Source: Muribaculaceae bacterium (GTDB taxonomy: Bacteria > Bacteroidota > Bacteroidia > Bacteroidales > Muribaculaceae). Taken from it: a stretch of 64,000 bases of DNA. Positions within the stretch are counted from its first letter, which is position 1, and each line of letters begins with the position of its first letter. The translations under genes were made by a program, and so were the position numbers. Of the stretch, positions 25,719-33,587 are shown one piece after another. The stretch covers positions 62,001 through 126,000 of the forward strand of contig JAFYYI010000003.1 in assembly GCA_017557665.1 (NCBI GenBank), written 5' to 3'. The notes under the pieces are model-generated. The model was not told the origin of the DNA. It did not search any database and saw nothing but the letters and a program-made list of their open reading frames with translations.

Positions 25719-27251
25719 CTAGGAATCACGTCGGCTCCTGAACCAGGCCACGAGCACAATCAGGGCTATGCCGGCTGCAATGGCGGCGTAGTTCATCCAG
25801 GGGCGCCATGTGAAGCCTGACAGGGGCTGGCCGCTGTCAGGCTGTTGCGAAACCTCGGTGGAGTCCTGCTCCTCAGCGGGGCTGGGCTTGATGGCTGCGG
25901 TGTAGGCTTGACGCTCGGCCTCGGCGTCGGCATAGGTGACGCTGAACACGTCCACCGCGTTGCCTCCACCGTGGTCCTTGCGTCCTTGCGAAGTGGTGAT
26001 GACCATGCTGCCGTCATCCGAGATGTCCAGTCCCACGGGATAGGAATCGACGGTGAGTTTGGCAATGACCTTCATGGTTCTGGTATCCACCACGTCAAGT
26101 TCACTGCTGAAGTTACAAGCGGCGAAGAGGAAGTTGCCGCTGGGACTCAGTTCAATGGTGCGCGCGCCGCGACCAACCTGGCATGTCTCCCATCCCCTGG
26201 CGCGGATGCTGGTGCCCTGACGCCGCGAGATGGCCGCCGTGATGCTGTCGAGCGGGATGCGCTTCACCTGGCCTGCCACGTTGAGGCTGGCATAGAGGTA
26301 GCCGCCTCTGATGACGAGATGCCGGGCGTTGTTGATGTCGCCAATCAGGCCAAGCCATGTACGCTGGGGCACGTCGATGACGGCAATGCCGCTGCCGCCC
26401 ATGCAGGAGACAAGCAGGTAGCGGTCGTCGGGGGTGAAGGCGGTGCCGCGCAGCTTAACGCCGCTCACCCTGTCGCGGTCCACGGGTTGGGTGAGGCTGA
26501 AGTCGAGTTGCAGCTCCTTGCCGACGGCTACTGGTGCCAAGTGGTGCCACTGTCGTGGGTCGTTGCTGCTGATGTCGATGAGTCCCACGGTGTTGTTGCC
26601 CCAGTGGGTCACGGCCATCAGGCGACCGTCGTTGGAACAGCAGATCATCTTGGGCAACGGACCGGTGTCCATCATGCGCACGATGCTGTCGCTGCGGGTG
26701 TCGATGATGGCAACGGCGCTGGGGTCCTGGGCGTTGATGTCGAACGAGCGCCTGTAATAGGGAACCCACAGGTAGCGGCCGTGATGGGAGAACGCGCTCT
26801 CGACGGGTTTGCCCATGAAGGAGCGCTTCTGACCGTCGGTATAGTGGGTGAAACGGTAATAAGAGCATGGTTCGCTCCACAACGCGCCCTCGCCGCTGTC
26901 GTGACGGTGGCTGATGACCTTGAGGCGCTTGCCGGTTTTCACGTCATAGACCACTGTCGCTCCGCCCTCGAGCGAGTTGACATAGTAACGTGAGCCGTCG
27001 GGGTGGAAGGTTACACTCTTGGGCGAGTAGATGTTGTCGTCAAAGGTCTTGCTGTCTCCTGCATTGTAACTCTGTTTCTTGTCGATGCAGGTGACGGTCA
27101 CTGATCCGTCCGAGGAAGTGACTTTGTCGCCGATGGTGGCGTGTCTCACTTGAGGTTTGTCGCCCTGGCCCAACGTGGCCAGCGCAATCAACGTGGTCAC
27201 CACGATAACGGTGAGAAGACGAGGACGAAGCCTCGTAACGGTTATTGGCAT
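25719..27251 (-). CDS. Membrane-anchored YncE-like (YVTN) beta-propeller protein
   Basis: 510 residues. An N-terminal hydrophobic stretch (about 10-28) serves as signal or anchor, and a single C-terminal helix (AAIAAGIALIVLVAWF) is followed by RSRRDS, placing the body outside the inner membrane. The middle is a WD40/YVTN-like propeller with blades such as SVTFHPDGSRYYVNSLEGGATVVYDVKTGKRLK, VAIIDTRSDSIVRMMDTG and ELDVVDTRTMKVIAKLTVDSYPVGLDISDDGSMVITTS. Related YncE proteins are periplasmic with debated roles. No enzyme motif was seen. Confidence 0.8.
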   Translation of the reverse strand: MPITVTRLRPRLLTVIVVTTLIALATLGQGDKPQVRHATIGDKVTSSDGSVTVTCIDKKQSYNAGDSKTFDDNIYSPKSVTFHPDGSRYYVNSLEGGATVVYDVKTGKRLKVISHRHDSGEGALWSEPCSYYRFTHYTDGQKRSFMGKPVESAFSHHGRYLWVPYYRRSFDINAQDPSAVAIIDTRSDSIVRMMDTGPLPKMICCSNDGRLMAVTHWGNNTVGLIDISSNDPRQWHHLAPVAVGKELQLDFSLTQPVDRDRVSGVKLRGTAFTPDDRYLLVSCMGGSGIAVIDVPQRTWLGLIGDINNARHLVIRGGYLYASLNVAGQVKRIPLDSITAAISRRQGTSIRARGWETCQVGRGARTIELSPSGNFLFAACNFSSELDVVDTRTMKVIAKLTVDSYPVGLDISDDGSMVITTSQGRKDHGGGNAVDVFSVTYADAEAERQAYTAAIKPSPAEEQDSTEVSQQPDSGQPLSGFTWRPWMNYAAIAAGIALIVLVAWFRSRRDS

Positions 27252-27315
27252 AGTTCTTGTAGTTTTAAGTTTAAAAGTTAACGGTCAGAGGTTAATATGC
27301 TCCAAGCCATGGGTG

Positions 27316-27323
27316 CAAAATTA
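27316..27323 (-). promoter_or_regulatory. Promoter -7 box for the beta-propeller gene
   Basis: TAATTTTG on the minus strand, 65 bases before the start codon. A possible -33 (TGTG, 27348-27345) lies 21 bases upstream. Confidence 0.5.
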
Positions 27324-27397
27324 TAGAAAATTTTCAAAAAAAAGCACAAAAACACATAACTTGGGTCATTTATCACGTTAATGATAAAAAAAAGTAG

Positions 27398-27405
27398 TAA
27401 TTTTG
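27398..27405 (+). promoter_or_regulatory. Promoter -7 box for the glycosyltransferase gene
   Basis: TAATTTTG, 38 bases before ATG 27444; exact match to TAnnTTTG. The -33 element is weak. Confidence 0.6.
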
Positions 27406-27443
27406 TACCTCTCTAGAGACAGGAGACGAAAAAATAAGCACCA

Positions 27444-28214
27444 ATGAAGTCAGACAGCTTAGTTATCATTCCTACTTATAACGAGAAGGAGAACATCAGG
27501 AATATCATCAATGCCGTGCTCGCCATCACCGAGCACCAGTTTGATGTGCTCATTGTTGATGACAACTCGCCCGACGGGACTGGCAACATCGTCGATGAGA
27601 TGATTGCAGAGCGTCCTGACCGCATCCACATCCTGAAGCGTGAAGGCAAACAGGGACTGGGAACAGCCTACATTGCCGGCTTCAAGTGGGCGCTGGATCA
27701 GACCTATGAGTATGTCATCGAGATGGATGCCGACTTCTCTCACCCTGTAGCCAAACTGACCGAACTGCAGGCCGCCTGTGCCACGGGTGACGCCGATGTG
27801 TCGGTGGGCTCTCGCTACGTGTCGGGGGTGAATGTCGTCAATTGGCCGATGGGCAGGATGCTGATGAGTTACTATGCCTCGGCTTATGTCCGTCTCATCA
27901 CGGGCATGACGGTGCGTGATGCGACGGCCGGCTTCGTGTGCTACCGCCGCGAGGTGCTGCAGTCCATCAACCTGGACGCCATCGAATTCAAGGGCTATGC
28001 ATTCCAGATTGAGATGAAATTCACGGCCCATCGCATGGGGTTCACCATCAAGGAGGTGCCCATCGTGTTCGTCAACCGCGTGCTCGGCACGAGCAAGATG
28101 AACAGCAGCATTTTCTTTGAGGCGCTCTGGGGTGTTATCAAGCTGCGTTGGGACTCGATTTTCAACAAGCAGCGTTTCACCCGCAAGCCGTTGCCTAAGC
28201 AACTCACGGCTTGA
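27444..28214 (+). CDS. Polyprenol-phosphate mannosyltransferase-like glycosyltransferase (GT2)
   Basis: 256 residues, GT2 fold. Motifs of dolichol-phosphate-mannose synthases are clear: VIIPTYNEKENI at the nucleotide-binding start, VLIVDDNSPDGTG, GKQGLGTAYIAGFKWAL, the DXD-type EMDADFSHP, GSRYVSGVNVVNWPMGR, and RDATAGFVCYRREVL. No C-terminal membrane domain is present, so it is the short soluble/peripheral form. It would transfer mannose (or another sugar) from a nucleotide sugar to a polyprenyl phosphate at the inner membrane. It is a single gene with its own promoter and terminator. Confidence 0.93.
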   Translation: MKSDSLVIIPTYNEKENIRNIINAVLAITEHQFDVLIVDDNSPDGTGNIVDEMIAERPDRIHILKREGKQGLGTAYIAGFKWALDQTYEYVIEMDADFSHPVAKLTELQAACATGDADVSVGSRYVSGVNVVNWPMGRMLMSYYASAYVRLITGMTVRDATAGFVCYRREVLQSINLDAIEFKGYAFQIEMKFTAHRMGFTIKEVPIVFVNRVLGTSKMNSSIFFEALWGVIKLRWDSIFNKQRFTRKPLPKQLTA

Positions 28215-28230
28215 CAGGGCTTGAAAAATC

Positions 28231-28269
28231 ACGATTTGGTTTCTGCTTGAAGGAATCAAATCGTTTTTT
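28231..28269 (+). terminator. Terminator after the glycosyltransferase
   Basis: An 8-bp stem (ACGATTTG / CAAATCGT) with an 18-base loop containing a further TTC/GAA pairing, followed directly by five more T. Confidence 0.75.
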
Positions 28270-28329
28270 GTCCTTGGCATGGTTTTTGCTGTAAATTAAG
28301 GACATGAACAACAGAAATTGACCAACATC

Positions 28330-31029
28330 ATGGCTAAGCATAAACGTAACTTCAAGGGGCTGACCGATGAGCAAGTGATTGCAAGTCGCAGCGAGCATGG
28401 CGACAACGTGCTCACTCCACCGGCCCGCGAGCCGCTTTGGAAACAGTTCCTGAAGAAATTCGATGATCCTCTCATCAAGATACTCCTGGTGGCGCTCGTG
28501 CTGTCGGTGAGTTTGTCCGTATATGAATACTTTTGGCTCCAAGCCAGCCCGTCGGTGCTGTTTGAGCCCTTGGGTATTTTTGTCGCTATTGTGTTGGCGA
28601 CGCTGGTGGGCTTTCTTGTTGAGGTGAATGCCAATAAAAAATTCCGACTGCTCAATCAATCCGATGATCATGTCAAGGTCAAGGTGGACCGTTCCGGGCA
28701 CATTACCACTGTGCCCCGATGTGACATCGTCGTTGGAGATATCGTCATCCTGGATACGGGAGAGAAAGTGCCTGCCGACGGAACGATTGTCGACAGTTTC
28801 AGCCTCACGGTAGACGAGAGCTCTTTCACTGGAGAGCCATCGGCATGGAAAACCCACGATGAACAAATGGCTGCCAAAGCTGGCGAGGTGACTTATCCGG
28901 CCAACATCCTGCTGCGAGGCAGCACCATCATTGAGGGCGGTGCCGTCATGCGCGTCGAACGGGTGGGCGATAGAACGGAGTTCGGAAAGGTTTATCACGA
29001 TGCGCAGATCGATAACAATGTGAAAACGCCACTCACCGAGCAACTCGACCGCCTGGGACATACCATAGCCAGGGGCAGTTATGTGATGGCGGCTTTGCTT
29101 GTCTTGGGACGAGTGATAGAGTTTTTCGTCTCGGGGAGCGAGGGCTTTGTGGCCGATGTCCAATACTTTATTCAGACGGTGATGCTTGCCGTAACGCTCA
29201 TTGTGGTTTCAGTGCCCGAGGGCTTGCCCATGAGTGTGACTCTGTCGTTGGCGTTGAGCATGCGCAAGATGCTCAAGCACAACAACTTGGTGCGGCGCAT
29301 GCATGCCTGTGAGACCATGGGTGCCGCCACCATTATCTGTACCGACAAGACGGGTACACTCACCCAGAACAAGATGAAGGTCTATCAGGCCTGTTTCTAT
29401 GGCCTGCCTGGAGGTGACCAACTTTCAGATGACGATGCTAGCCTCATCGTTCAGGAGAGCATCGCGTGCAACAGCACCGCTTTCCTCGATGACAGCGACC
29501 CCTCTAACGTGATGGCTTTGGGCAATCCCACCGAGGGCGCTTTGTTGCTGTGGCTTAAGGACGCTGGCATCAATTACATGACTTTGCGTGATGGCAACGA
29601 GCCGCTGGCCTGCTTGCCGTTCTCGACAATGACCAAGTTCATGGCCTCGGTCATCGACAGTTCTTCAGGCCGTCGAATGCTGCTGCTGAAGGGTGCTCCC
29701 GAGATTGTGATGCGCAAGTGTGATAAGGTGGTGGGTGACATCCCGTTCCAGCAGGTTACCGACGAACTGACCAAGTTCCAGCACAAGGCGATGCGCACCC
29801 TGGCGTTTGCCTATTGTGAACTTGCCAATGATGAAGATCCTAACGCGGTGATAGCAGCGCTACAGGCGGGTAAGACTCCGCCGCTCACATTCTTGGGCAT
29901 CGTGGCCATCAGCGACCCTGTGCGTCCTGATGTGCCTGCAGCCATACAGGATTGTTGCAATGCGGGCGTGAAGGTGAAGATTGTCACCGGCGACACGGGT
30001 GCCACTGCCCGAGAAATCGGCCGCCAGGTGGGCCTGTGGACTGATGATGACGACGAGAACGCCATCATCACAGGTCCCGACTTTGCCGCGCTCGACGATG
30101 AAGAGGCCTCCAAGCGGGCCGCTGCCATCAAAATCATGGCGCGTGCGCGTCCTGACGACAAGGCGCGTCTCGTCAGACTGCTTCAGCAGCAGGGCGAGGT
30201 TGTGGCGGTCACTGGCGATGGCACCAACGACGCACCGGCGCTCAATGCCGCCCAGGTGGGCCTGTCGATGGGTGACGGTACCGCGGTGGCCAAGGAGGCC
30301 AGCGACATCACCATCATCGACAATTCCTTTGCCAGCATCAACAAGGCTGTGCTGTGGGGACGTTCGCTCTACAGTAACATTCAGCGCTTCATCCTTTTCC
30401 AGTTGGCCGTCAATGTGTGCGCTTGCCTGGTGGTGGCCATCTGTTCCTTCTTCAGCAAGCAGCCGGCGCTCACCGTGACCCAGATGTTGTGGGTGAACCT
30501 CATCATGGACACCTTCGCCGCTCTGGCTTTGGCGTCATTGCCGCCCAACAGTGTGCTCATGCGTCAACGCCCGCGCAATTCCAGGGCTAGCATCATCACC
30601 CCGTCGATGAAAAAATTCATCATGGTGACCGGTGTCATTTTCGCTTCGCTGATGATATGGATGTTCTACACCTATGTCCACAATGCCAATGACGGACAAC
30701 GTGTTTTCTTGAGAGGCATCAACCCCAATATCAGTCTGCATGAGATGGGCGTTTTCTTCAGTGTCTTTGTTTTCCTGCAGTTCTGGAATATGTTGAATGC
30801 AAGGTCATTCGCTACAGGGAAATGGGCATTTAACAATATGGAGGACAGCAAGGTCTTTTGGGCTGTGGCAGCCGTCATTTTTGTGGGACAGATTGCCCTC
30901 GTCCAGTATTGTTCACCCTTCTTTGATTGCGAGCCGCTGAGCTTGAGAACATGGCTGCTTGTCATCTTCGGGACAGCACCGGTGTTCATAGTGGGGCAGG
31001 CTGTGATGTGGTTAAAAAACAGGTCATGA
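28330..31029 (+). CDS. Calcium-translocating P-type ATPase (P2B, PMCA-type)
   Basis: 899 residues from ATG 28330; TTG 28318 is in frame but less likely. The domain order is that of P2-type pumps: N-terminal cation ATPase segment (FKGLTDEQVIASRSEHGDN), actuator loop with DESSFTGEP, membrane helix with VPEGLPMSVTLSLALSMRKM, phosphorylation motif CTDKTGTLTQ (Asp about 339), nucleotide-binding LLKGAPE, hinge TGDGTNDAPALN, and a C-terminal helix set with QMLWVNLIMDTFAALALA. PEGLP and this layout match bacterial PMCA-like calcium exporters. It would pump Ca2+ out across the inner membrane. Confidence 0.95.
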   Translation: MAKHKRNFKGLTDEQVIASRSEHGDNVLTPPAREPLWKQFLKKFDDPLIKILLVALVLSVSLSVYEYFWLQASPSVLFEPLGIFVAIVLATLVGFLVEVNANKKFRLLNQSDDHVKVKVDRSGHITTVPRCDIVVGDIVILDTGEKVPADGTIVDSFSLTVDESSFTGEPSAWKTHDEQMAAKAGEVTYPANILLRGSTIIEGGAVMRVERVGDRTEFGKVYHDAQIDNNVKTPLTEQLDRLGHTIARGSYVMAALLVLGRVIEFFVSGSEGFVADVQYFIQTVMLAVTLIVVSVPEGLPMSVTLSLALSMRKMLKHNNLVRRMHACETMGAATIICTDKTGTLTQNKMKVYQACFYGLPGGDQLSDDDASLIVQESIACNSTAFLDDSDPSNVMALGNPTEGALLLWLKDAGINYMTLRDGNEPLACLPFSTMTKFMASVIDSSSGRRMLLLKGAPEIVMRKCDKVVGDIPFQQVTDELTKFQHKAMRTLAFAYCELANDEDPNAVIAALQAGKTPPLTFLGIVAISDPVRPDVPAAIQDCCNAGVKVKIVTGDTGATAREIGRQVGLWTDDDDENAIITGPDFAALDDEEASKRAAAIKIMARARPDDKARLVRLLQQQGEVVAVTGDGTNDAPALNAAQVGLSMGDGTAVAKEASDITIIDNSFASINKAVLWGRSLYSNIQRFILFQLAVNVCACLVVAICSFFSKQPALTVTQMLWVNLIMDTFAALALASLPPNSVLMRQRPRNSRASIITPSMKKFIMVTGVIFASLMIWMFYTYVHNANDGQRVFLRGINPNISLHEMGVFFSVFVFLQFWNMLNARSFATGKWAFNNMEDSKVFWAVAAVIFVGQIALVQYCSPFFDCEPLSLRTWLLVIFGTAPVFIVGQAVMWLKNRS

Positions 31030-31050
31030 AATAAAATATTCAATTTTTAT

Positions 31051-31081
31051 TTTGTGGTTTCAGCATTTTGCTGTAATTTTG
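31051..31081 (+). promoter_or_regulatory. Consensus promoter of the 406-residue secreted protein
   Basis: TTTG (31051-31054), a 19-base spacer, then TAATTTTG (31074-31081): a full match to the Bacteroides promoter, 55 bases before the ATG. Confidence 0.85.
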
Positions 31082-31135
31082 CACAATCTGTATATTGATG
31101 TAAACTAACTATAAATATTTATTAATTAAAGCACT

Positions 31136-32356
31136 ATGAAGAAATCAGTACTTTTAACGTTTGCAATGTTTCTGGCTGGTTGGGGCGTCGGTAACGCCGC
31201 TATTGAGGTTACCGCAACCAACATTGAGCAGCCGACCAACGACACTTTGCTCTTTGCGTTACCTGTTGACTTGAATGTCTATCAGGATATTCAGAATTTC
31301 TATGATTATCCCGATGGCCGTCAGCTTCGTTTCATGAAGTTCCAGCCCGAGTACATCGTGACTGCTCAGGATTTCAGCAAGGGTGACGTGAACATGGGTA
31401 CTCCCACGCTTCCCGCCAACGCCAAGGTGATTGGCCTTGCACTCGATGGCTACGATGTTGAGAGCCAGAACACTCCTCGTGGCATTTATCATGAGGTGAC
31501 TGCATGGTGCCGCAATATCCCCCGTGACAAAGTCGTCTTTGACTACACCGAGGATGGTACCGACTTGACCGACGGTTATCGCCTGCGTCCCCCTGTAGGC
31601 CAGCTCTGCATCGACACCATCAGCTGCCGTGGCTACAGCAATAGGCCTGGTTACATCAACACCTTTGATCCCAATGCCAATGCCGAGAATCCCTGCGCTA
31701 TCGTGGACATCCCCTTCAATGTGCCCGATGAGGAAGGCCGTTTCATCCCCTTCTGGTACACTGGCGAGAACATCTACCTGACCCTTTGGATCTGCAACTG
31801 GTCGGATGTTTGCATGAAATATCGCTACATGGCATTTGACGATGCTGAGGGCGAGATGGCTAGCCTGATGCGCACCGGTAACTTCTGCTTCAACAATGAG
31901 ACCAAGGACCTGCTTCCCGTTGTGATGGGTGCTGAGCTGATGTACGACCTGCCCGAACACCGCCTGCCCGCTTTCCGCATTCCTTATTTTACCAACGACG
32001 TGCGTGTAACCTGCGAGGGTTATGAGACCGAGTTCGAACTCAGGGATGCCGATGGCAACGTGATGGAGCGTGATGAGGACGGTAACTACTACAGCCTGGA
32101 TCACACCAAGGAGTATTTCGTATTTGCCGGTGACAAGGAGCGTGGCTCATTCTCCTTTGGCGATACCTACAAGGATGTGAATCTGGTAATCAACAACCTC
32201 ACCGCTGTTGAGGACATCGTCGCCGACAAGGCTGTTGCCAATGTCGTTTACTTCAACCTCGCCGGTCAGCAGAGTGCTCAGCCCGTTGAAGGTGTGAACA
32301 TCGTTGTCACCACCTACACCGACGGCAGCACCACCACCGCCAAGGTCATCAAGTAA
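31136..32356 (+). CDS. Secreted protein of unknown function with a C-terminal sorting-like tail
   Basis: 406 residues. Signal peptide (MKKSVLLTFAMFLAGWGVGN, cleaved after GNA). The central 300 residues form an unrecognised beta-rich domain (PVDLNVYQDIQNFYDYPDGR, DIPFNVPDEEGRFIPFWYTG, IYLTLWICNWSDVCMKYRYM). The last about 40 residues, NVVYFNLAGQQSAQPVEGVN then IVVTTYTDGST, match the tail of the giant protein at 7329 and the general form of type IX secretion C-terminal domains. It may be exported by the type IX system, of which porQ is in this window. Function unknown. Confidence 0.75.
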   Translation: MKKSVLLTFAMFLAGWGVGNAAIEVTATNIEQPTNDTLLFALPVDLNVYQDIQNFYDYPDGRQLRFMKFQPEYIVTAQDFSKGDVNMGTPTLPANAKVIGLALDGYDVESQNTPRGIYHEVTAWCRNIPRDKVVFDYTEDGTDLTDGYRLRPPVGQLCIDTISCRGYSNRPGYINTFDPNANAENPCAIVDIPFNVPDEEGRFIPFWYTGENIYLTLWICNWSDVCMKYRYMAFDDAEGEMASLMRTGNFCFNNETKDLLPVVMGAELMYDLPEHRLPAFRIPYFTNDVRVTCEGYETEFELRDADGNVMERDEDGNYYSLDHTKEYFVFAGDKERGSFSFGDTYKDVNLVINNLTAVEDIVADKAVANVVYFNLAGQQSAQPVEGVNIVVTTYTDGSTTTAKVIK

Positions 32357-32401
32357 ATTCTTCTGTGAGCTTTTAGCTCCTCAGCGTTTAAAAGGACTTT
32401 T

Positions 32402-32443
32402 AAAGAGTCGCTTACCCGTTTAGGGCAAGCGGCTCTTTCTTTT
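32402..32443 (+). terminator. Strong Rho-independent terminator
   Basis: A 16-bp stem with one mismatch and one G-U pair (AAAGAGTCGCTTACCC / GGGCAAGCGGCTCTTT), loop GTTTA, tail CTTTTT, 45 bases after the stop codon. Confidence 0.9.
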
Positions 32444-32542
32444 TGCCATTTCCATGAAGGGATTGCCGCGATTCCAATTCAGCACCCAATGGCCCTTGTT
32501 CTCTCAACGACAGCCCTCTTTCCTCGTTTTGTCCGATAATCG

Positions 32543-32574
32543 TTTGGCTAAATCAAGCGGAATCTTTATCTTTG
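32543..32574 (+). promoter_or_regulatory. Promoter of the M50 protease gene
   Basis: TTTG (32543-32546), a 20-base spacer, then TATCTTTG (32567-32574). Transcription should begin near 32581, so the in-frame start at 32572 cannot be used; ATG 32626 is preferred. Confidence 0.8.
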
Positions 32575-32625
32575 CGAGAGATAATGATGGTCATTTATCG
32601 GTTTTATCCAAAAGCAATAACCAAG

Positions 32626-33495
32626 ATGAACAAGGAAGAGATTCACAATATGCCGATGGACGAGAACTCTGAGTCGGTTGGAAAGGGCTATTACAAGGTG
32701 CCCATGTCAAAGCGCGCTTCGGGACCGCGATTGTTTGTTCCTCGTGATGAGGGCAGTGGAAAGGATGACCCTCAAGGTGAGTTGACTGTCAATTGGCTTA
32801 TATTATTTATCGGTGTGGCCGCTTGTACCTGGTATTTCCTCTCAGGAAGTGATTGGCAATTTATCCTGTGCTTGGCCGTCATTGTTCTCATTCATGAAAT
32901 GGGACATGTGATTGTCGGCAAGTCTTTTGGCTGCTACATTACCGAGATGCAGGTCTTCTACTTGACTTTTCTGAGCTATAAACCCAAGCTGGTTTTGGGT
33001 GGCAGTTCATGGAGAAATATCAAATGGAGCTTAGGGATTTTGCCATTTGGAGGTGTGACGATGTTCAAGTCGAGGCCATCAGACGATAACCAGAACGGGT
33101 CGATGTACCGAACGGCAGCCGCATCGCCATTTATCAATGATAAACCTGCTTGGCAGCGGTTGCTCATATCGGCAGCAGGTGTGCTGTTCAATTTTGCCAC
33201 GTTCCTGATCATTTACTTGGCTTTACCGTACGTGCCTGATGCCGGGTTTGGCTTTTTCCATATGATAGCATCGCTATCTCTCATCCTGGCCGTGCTGAAC
33301 ATCCTGCCTGTTTATCCCCTTGATGGAGGGTCGATAGTGTTTGCCGTCTATGAAATGATTACCGGCAAGAAGCCATCACCGCAATTCGTCAAGGTTTGCG
33401 GCATGATTGGTGCTGTCTTCATTGTGCTCTTCTTTTGGGTGTTCCCTGAGTGGCTTAATGGCATCATAAACTCCGTGTTCAGAGCCTTTTTCTGA
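32626..33495 (+). CDS. M50-family (site-2-type) intramembrane metalloprotease
   Basis: 289 residues from ATG 32626; ATGs at 32584 and 32587 are alternatives. Several membrane helices carry the M50 zinc motif LIHEMGH (His90, Glu91, His94) and the third ligand in VYPLDGGSIV (Asp233). ILPFGGVTMF and NFATFLIIYLAL are also typical. No PDZ domain is present. These proteases cut transmembrane segments of anti-sigma factors or signal peptides; the substrate here is unknown. A 45-residue polar N-terminal extension (EDENSE-like, then KVPMSKRASGPRLFVPRDE) precedes the first helix. Confidence 0.88.
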   Translation: MNKEEIHNMPMDENSESVGKGYYKVPMSKRASGPRLFVPRDEGSGKDDPQGELTVNWLILFIGVAACTWYFLSGSDWQFILCLAVIVLIHEMGHVIVGKSFGCYITEMQVFYLTFLSYKPKLVLGGSSWRNIKWSLGILPFGGVTMFKSRPSDDNQNGSMYRTAAASPFINDKPAWQRLLISAAGVLFNFATFLIIYLALPYVPDAGFGFFHMIASLSLILAVLNILPVYPLDGGSIVFAVYEMITGKKPSPQFVKVCGMIGAVFIVLFFWVFPEWLNGIINSVFRAFF

Positions 33496-33503
33496 TTCCT
33501 TGG

Positions 33504-33538
33504 TTTCTGTAGCCTTCAATGGTTGACGGCTATAGGAA
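33504..33538 (+). terminator. Putative stem-loop after the M50 gene
   Basis: TTTCTGTAGCC pairs with GGCTATAGGAA (two G-U pairs) and the loop contains a second TCAA/TTGA stem. It lacks a T tail. Confidence 0.4.
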
Positions 33539-33587
33539 GCAAGGTCCGCTCGTTCTGATTTGACATGAACTTCAACTAAATAATGTA

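Noticed and set aside
25845..26993. 382-residue plus-strand frame opposite the beta-propeller gene
   Set aside because: Antisense of a well-formed YVTN protein.
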